From Mesostigma viride (Eukaryota > Streptophyta > Mesostigmatophyceae > Mesostigmatales > Mesostigmataceae): a stretch of 64,000 bases of DNA. This document shows positions 55,287 to 64,000 of this stretch, piece after piece; the stretch's first letter is position 1, and each line of letters starts with the position of its first letter. Location: assembly GCA_009746045.1 (NCBI GenBank), contig RPFO01000022.1, forward strand, positions 3,768,178 to 3,832,177, given 5' to 3'. Position numbers and translations under genes: made by a program. A model generated the notes under the pieces. It had not been told where the DNA came from, searched no databases, and saw nothing but the letters and a program-made list of their open reading frames with translations.

Positions 55287-56939
55287 TTAAGAGCCACGGA
55301 GCAGGGCACAAATAAAGATGATGCCGTAGGGCGTTGAGGAGGGATTGCCCTGCCGCCTCCTCGGCCCGCAGCCGCGAGGTGAATCCGCTGCGGGGGCGAG
55401 CGCTGACACTAGGGCATTCCTGAGTCGACCGACTGCTGACGCGGGGGATGGCTGCTGCTGTGACGACGACGAGGCTGGGACCGGCGCCGGTGCGGGGTTT
55501 ACCGGGGCAGCAGGCTCAGCTGTCGGCGTTGATACTGCCGGTGGCAGTACCGGCGGCTGGGGCCACAGTTACGGCTGGCGCCGGCGTGGAGGCTGAGAGG
55601 CTGATGGGGGCATGGGGCCCTTGTCCTCCACCAGATTTCCAGACACAACATGGACAAGCCTAAAAAAGAAATTAAAGTAACATTGGCCTCGGAGGTCACC
55701 TGTGCCGGGCAGCACAGGGCTGCAACGTCAATTCAAGTCGTGTTTATGATTCGGTCGTCCGCCAAAGTCAACAGATCGGGCAAAACAGAACGGGCACAAC
55801 AGATCGGGCAAGGGACAAGGTACGCCTAGCCCACTGAGTAAGATCCCAAGCGCTGCCTCCGAGCAAGGACAGCGGATGCTCCGTAAAATAGGTAGATCGA
55901 AGCCTTGCAAACTTCGGTCTTACTAGTGCTAATGTACTACATCGAATCGAACCTTTTTGGATTCCCACTAAACCCATGGTCCGCCAAGCCATTTTAGGCA
56001 CTTTCACACCCCTGAATTACGCGGCACACTTACGTCACGTGGGTTGTGGTCCAAATGGACCACATCGGCGGACCATGGGTTAAACTCAACCGAAATCGAA
56101 CCCTTTTTTAGATTTTTTTTTTGCTACGAACCATTCTACCAAATTTTGTACAGTCTTTTTACGAATCTTTCCACGAACCTTTTTACAAACCCTTTTTTGA
56201 CTAGTTTGCCTTGCAGATACGCAGCTTTAGGACCCGACTTGGCAATTTATTGTGAAATTTCGGTCGTGTCATCTCAGTATCATTACGGTTAAAGGTAGGG
56301 CAGGCCCTGACCGAAAGTGGGCGATCCCTTTCGGTTTACTCATCCCTTTTACTCGAAAACGATTTAGAAAGTACGGGAGACCCTTCCCTTACATATGTTG
56401 CTTGCTGTGGCCCAGCTAAGTACTATGCTTGCGAACTTGGGGGTGATGATAGCATAAAAGGGATAATTGCTACCCGTACCACTGGGGCGCCAAATGGAGC
56501 TAAGATCACGTCAAGGTATCGACTACTCTTGGCTACAATTTTTCCTTCGCGGTCTCTGGACCGACATGTGAGCCCTGCTGGGCCAATTCTTATGCTGTTC
56601 TGAACCCCATGATGTCGCTAACATCCCCCCTGGTTTATTCTAGGATTGCAGATGTGGTCTCACGTATGGGGGTGTGTCAGAAATATCTCTACCTTCGCCA
56701 CATCTGCTTACCTTGGCCGCTGGTAGCTAGGGAACTTCGATGTTGCCCTTTCGCAATTAGCTCTAGGATTTGGTAAGTTTCTGGACATTTTCTGATAGCT
56801 CGATGCAAATATTCTGTATTTACAAAGTCCGATGTTATTATAAATCGGCAACTATTCTGGCACTTCGGGTTGGCAAGGCAATCCCTCCTCAACGCCCTAT
56901 GGCATCATCTTTATTTGTGCCCCGCTCCGTGGCTCTTAA
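55287..56939. mobile_element. TIR element, 1.65 kb, 63-bp inverted repeats starting TTAA
   Basis: 55287-55349 and 56877-56939 are inverted copies differing at about two positions, each beginning TTAAGAGCCACGGAGC at its outer edge and containing AAATAAAGATGATGCC. The interior shows no transposase ORF. It contains nested hairpins at 55971-56081. The outer TTAA could be a target duplication of piggyBac type, or simply the first bases of the TIR. Confidence 0.6.
55971..56081. other. Nested hairpins inside the 1.65 kb TIR element
   Basis: AACCCATGGTCCGCC (55971-55985) pairs perfectly with GGCGGACCATGGGTT (56067-56081). Within the loop, GTGGTCC (56046-56052) pairs with GGACCAC (56057-56063). Its role is unknown. 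Confidence 0.6.
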
Positions 56940-56992
56940 CTCCGGGCGGGCTAGGTGAGGAGGATTCGCCTCTGCGGCGCCACGGCCCTTGA

Positions 56993-58051
56993 ATGAGGTC
57001 ATCGCTCCTTCAGGCACTCGGGGAGGACCCTCGTCAGCTCCAACAGCCGGCGTGGCTTCTGCCCAGCCGCCGACATGTTCGGCAAGCCCCACGATTGTGT
57101 CCCTGGCCCAAGCCGGACTTCACGATCTGCCGGAGACGCTCGGATGGGTACAGGTACCTATGCTTCCCAGTGATGCCTATTTTGGTCCCCCGCCCCGTGT
57201 CGTCGCGCAAGGCGATCCGACTCTGCCGCAAGAGGTACCTCCGCCCCCTTGGGGGCTGGTGCCTTTTCACCGGCCGGCAGCAATGTCGATGCAGCATAGG
57301 ATCAGGGTCAGATACCAGCTCTAACGTGCTCGGACGGATCCCATCGTCCAGACCGGACAACTTGTCTTACCCTGATGATGTGACGGTGGGCGCAGCGCAA
57401 GGTGTGTATTTCTACCACCAAGTGCCGGGCATGGCGCACCCCGCCCATGCCGAAATGATCACCCAACTGGCGCCGCATCGCCCAGCCCCCGTCCCATCCC
57501 TGATCGCGAGCGACGACCCGGAAGTTCGCGTGACGCCGGACCTTCCACACCTTGAAGACTTCACCCGGCTCCCCCGGATAATGCGGACATATACCGAGAA
57601 TGGCATCCGCTTCCGTGTCAGAGACTTCAGGTTCATGCTACGCTCTAGGGAGCAACTGTTCGAGGTGCTTTGCCCACCTGAGTTGGTGCGTGGTCAGACC
57701 CTGAGTGACGTGAATTCGATGCGGCTCGAGATCGTACGTGCTGTGCGTCCCTTCCTGCGACGGTTTCCGTACGGGTTTATTGATTGGGCATGCTTGCACG
57801 GGGTGATCACGCGGCATCCGTGCCTTTGGGCTTTCTTAGGCCTGCTGCCTGAGAATGTGTGGGAAGGCGTTTATCTCCCTAGTGAGCGCCCACCCCTGGG
57901 CGTCCGCGGTGACGTGCAGCGTGACTACACGCGACGTGCTCAAAGCCCGAAATGTTTCAAGGCGAAATGTTACAAGGCCCGAAATGTTTCAAGCCGATCC
58001 GGAGCAGATAGGAGGCCTTACGCCGCCCCAGATGACCCTGTGCTCGTGTAG
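56993..58051 (+). CDS. Hypothetical ORF, 352 codons, unrecognised
   Basis: The frame from about 57300 on looks protein-like, with alternating hydrophobic and charged segments: DDVTVGAAQGVYFYHQVPG, then HLEDFTRLPRIMRTYTENGI, RFRVRDFRFMLRSREQLFEV, MRLEIVRAVRPFLRRFPYGF and LWAFLGLLPENVWEGVYLP. The first 100 codons are better in an overlapping frame (56989-57324), so the true start or an intron is uncertain. It begins just outside the 1.65 kb TIR element. The sequence ATGTTTCAAGGCGAAATGTT near its end is a short repeat. It could be a gag-like protein or a host gene; I cannot decide. Confidence 0.35.
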   Translation: MRSSLLQALGEDPRQLQQPAWLLPSRRHVRQAPRLCPWPKPDFTICRRRSDGYRYLCFPVMPILVPRPVSSRKAIRLCRKRYLRPLGGWCLFTGRQQCRCSIGSGSDTSSNVLGRIPSSRPDNLSYPDDVTVGAAQGVYFYHQVPGMAHPAHAEMITQLAPHRPAPVPSLIASDDPEVRVTPDLPHLEDFTRLPRIMRTYTENGIRFRVRDFRFMLRSREQLFEVLCPPELVRGQTLSDVNSMRLEIVRAVRPFLRRFPYGFIDWACLHGVITRHPCLWAFLGLLPENVWEGVYLPSERPPLGVRGDVQRDYTRRAQSPKCFKAKCYKARNVSSRSGADRRPYAAPDDPVLV

Positions 58052-58059
58052 GGGTCCCG

Positions 58060-59740
58060 GTAGATAGACATCGTGAAGGAGTTGAAGGACGGAAATAATG
58101 GGAATGACTCTGTAGGAGAGCCCCCCCTCACATTGGCCAAAGGAGGCCCGGTACCGCCAGTGTCGGGACAGTCCCCGCCGCCTCGGCCTCAGCGATTTCT
58201 AGTCAGGCGAGCCCCCGCCCCTGACGCCCAAGTTATGCGAGACGCTTGGTTCTGGCGACTGCTTGATCCTACGGAGGAACTCTCGTGGTCTAAGACTAGA
58301 TGCTCCAAAATGCCATAGGGATTTTTGTTGTTGTTCGTCCCTTTGGCCCATTATGCAGGCTTCCCGCCTCAGTGACGAGGGGGAGGTGTGTCGCATCCCA
58401 CCACAACAGTAGTGCTACGCGGACGTAGAGTTTGTTACGTCCGTTCCATCGCCCCAGGTTCCGCTGCATTTGGACAAGTGTGCTGAAAGTTATGTGATGC
58501 CGACCGCTGTAGCCGGTCGTGTACCCGGTCGGGACCAACGTGGCACCGTCCGGTAGGTTTAGTTATGGTCAACACCTGCGTTGCGTACCTGCCGTGGCAA
58601 CAGCTATTCAGTACCCTTGTGCCGAATAGGACCCAGATCGTGTGTCCCAAGTTTGTCAAAGGCCGGTCGGCCCACCAGTGACTTTTCAGTTTGTCAAAGG
58701 CCGGTTGGCCCAGTGTCTTTTCAGTTTGCCAACAGGCAAGCGGGAGCGTGTGGCGCCGAGCGCGTGCGCCGCCGCTACCGCGTGCTTGTCTATGTATTTT
58801 GATGAGGATGGTGGTCCAACCTCCTCACACGTTCACAACCTGAGCAAGCGTCGCATTATTAAGTAGGTCTTCAACCCTTCTCTCGTGTACTTTTAGGTGA
58901 CGACCCACGGAATTATTGTTATAAAGACGGCTCTTATGGTTCATGTTTTCCCAGGGACTTCCCAGTTAAAATATGGCTTTTATACTCTCCCAGTAAACAC
59001 TTCCCCTGGGCTTCTGGTCATAATCACCATAATTATCTTCCTTCCCATTGGATGGGTTTAATACGTTTCAGATCTTGCAGCAGCTCACCTGCAAACAACA
59101 GAAACATTCATGCTACTTCAATCACCAAAATACTCCTTCCCATTGGACGGATTAAATACGGTTTCAGACACAGCAGCGTGCCTGCAACTCACATCCCACT
59201 ACCTCAATCGCAGAAAACCTGAATTGCAAAAAAGAACAATCGCCGAAAAGGAGGATCCGTACCCGGTTTGTGGCCTTCAAACAATAATGAAAGAACTACA
59301 AACAACTGGCGATGCTAGAATCTGAGATGAAAAACTCCTCCCACTGCTGGTAAGCTTACGGTTTCCCACACAATCAGGTAACCTCACCATTGCTCCTAGC
59401 TACTTGACGAGAAGGGAAAGCCAACGCCACTTACAACCAGCAGCCTTCCCATTTAGCCCTCCTCCCCTCATCCCAGCGCGCCCCTCGCATTCCTACACCC
59501 CGCGCCCCCATAGGCCCGCCTACATCCTCCTCAGCCTGCGGCGCTGCCTCCCCTACCACTATGTTCAGTTATTTTCACAGTAAACTTATCACACTAAAAT
59601 CTGCATCATCTCAGCAAGTGCCGTCGCCATGGCAATTGGGGGGTCCCTTTCAAAATGCACTCCGGGCACCAAAATGTAGTATGGCTAGTACCATACTACT
59701 AATACTACTATTACAAGAATAATCTGAATAAGCTTGAGTT
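58060..59740. other. Intergenic, short direct repeats only
   Basis: TTTGTCAAAGGCCGGTYGGCCCA occurs twice (58655-58710). CCTTCCCATTGGA followed by a TTTCAGA block occurs twice (near 59040 and 59136). The COQ6 3' end reads into this region from the right and its final codons may be here. No gene is recognised. Confidence 0.4.
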
Positions 59741-63620
<3,880 letters not shown>

Positions 63621-63842
63621 CTGGAGCCGGAGGCCCACAACAGATCATTGTACATGAACATATTTTTGCTTAACGGAACACGTAAACTACGAGTGCACAC
63701 ATACTACTGGCTCACGGAACGCCCATAACGCTGTGCCCACATACTTTCTAGCGCACGGAACACACATAACATTAGTGCGTATGACTATAGTACCCAAATA
63801 TCACCAGTGCACGGTCACTATACTGAGATAGTTTGGTACGAT

Positions 63843-63899
63843 GCTGGATTCGAACACAGGACCTCTTGCATGATTTCGCGGCTGTAGGGGTCTCCGGAT
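63843..63899 (-). repeat. tRNA-like relic, related to 17161-17235
   Basis: In reverse complement GGATCCGGAGACC, ATGCAAGAGGTCC and a box B GTTCGAATCC appear in the same order as at 17161-17235. The T stem does not pair well and no acceptor stem forms, so a functional tRNA is unlikely. Confidence 0.3.
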
Positions 63900-64000
63900 C
63901 CGAAAGCAGCCCAAGTGATAGCCCAGCTACTAGTGCACAGAACACACATATTAGTAGTGTGTATAACTAGAACACGCGTATTTATATTTAACCGAGTTGT

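Noticed and set aside
56993-58051. Retroviral-type gag assignment for the 352-codon ORF
   Set aside because: No zinc knuckle, LTR or pol sequence accompanies it, so the family remains open.

Overview
The window looks like nuclear DNA of a GC-rich, intron-rich eukaryote, most likely a green alga. Two spliced host genes are recognisable exon by exon with GT-AG introns: a snurportin-1 homologue on the minus strand (3429-12562, six exons) and the 3' two thirds of a COQ6-type ubiquinone-biosynthesis monooxygenase on the minus strand (59741-63620, cut by the right edge). A third probable host gene has one long exon on the plus strand (22589-24311). A single-exon ORF fusing a WH-type domain to a C-terminal ubiquitin-like domain lies at 36010-37056. 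I see no operons, CRISPR arrays or bacterial signals. The assignment to a green alga is inference from gene content and repeat style.

Layout. 1-3180: repeat debris and no convincing gene. 3180-12562: SNUPN-like gene whose introns are packed with micro- and minisatellites. 13046-15338: a TIR element flanked by TA that contains the 3' half of a Ty1/copia fossil. 15600-17240: LINE 3' ends, a long-TIR MITE and a tRNA-like relic. 17240-22500: little that can be recognised. 22589-24311: the third host gene. 24312-34100: nested LINE and ORF1-type retroposon debris. 34100-40400: an inverted repeat pair around the ubiquitin-fusion ORF, one arm split by a complete retroposon. 40420-43440: two LINE reverse-transcriptase fragments facing each other. 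43487-51112: a full-length Ty1/copia fossil with both LTRs. 51250-57000: a second ORF1-type retroposon, a MITE and a 1.65 kb TIR element. 59741-63620: COQ6.

The host genes belong to unrelated pathways: nuclear import of spliceosomal snRNPs, and ubiquinone synthesis. The repeats form a more coherent story. A LINE family, a second LINE-like tail family and a short retroposon that encodes only an L1-ORF1-like protein all end in a small hairpin followed by a (TTAA)n-type tail. One ORF1-only copy (38219-40175) has an intact 448-residue ORF, a 10-bp target-site duplication and a matching empty site elsewhere in the same window. This fits a non-autonomous element mobilised in trans by the LINE, as HAL1 is by L1. 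A 61-bp tail-only insertion with a 12-bp duplication sits just inside a SNUPN intron. The large copia element places a protease-like segment between integrase and reverse transcriptase, which is not the usual copia order, and its LTRs do not end in TG/CA.
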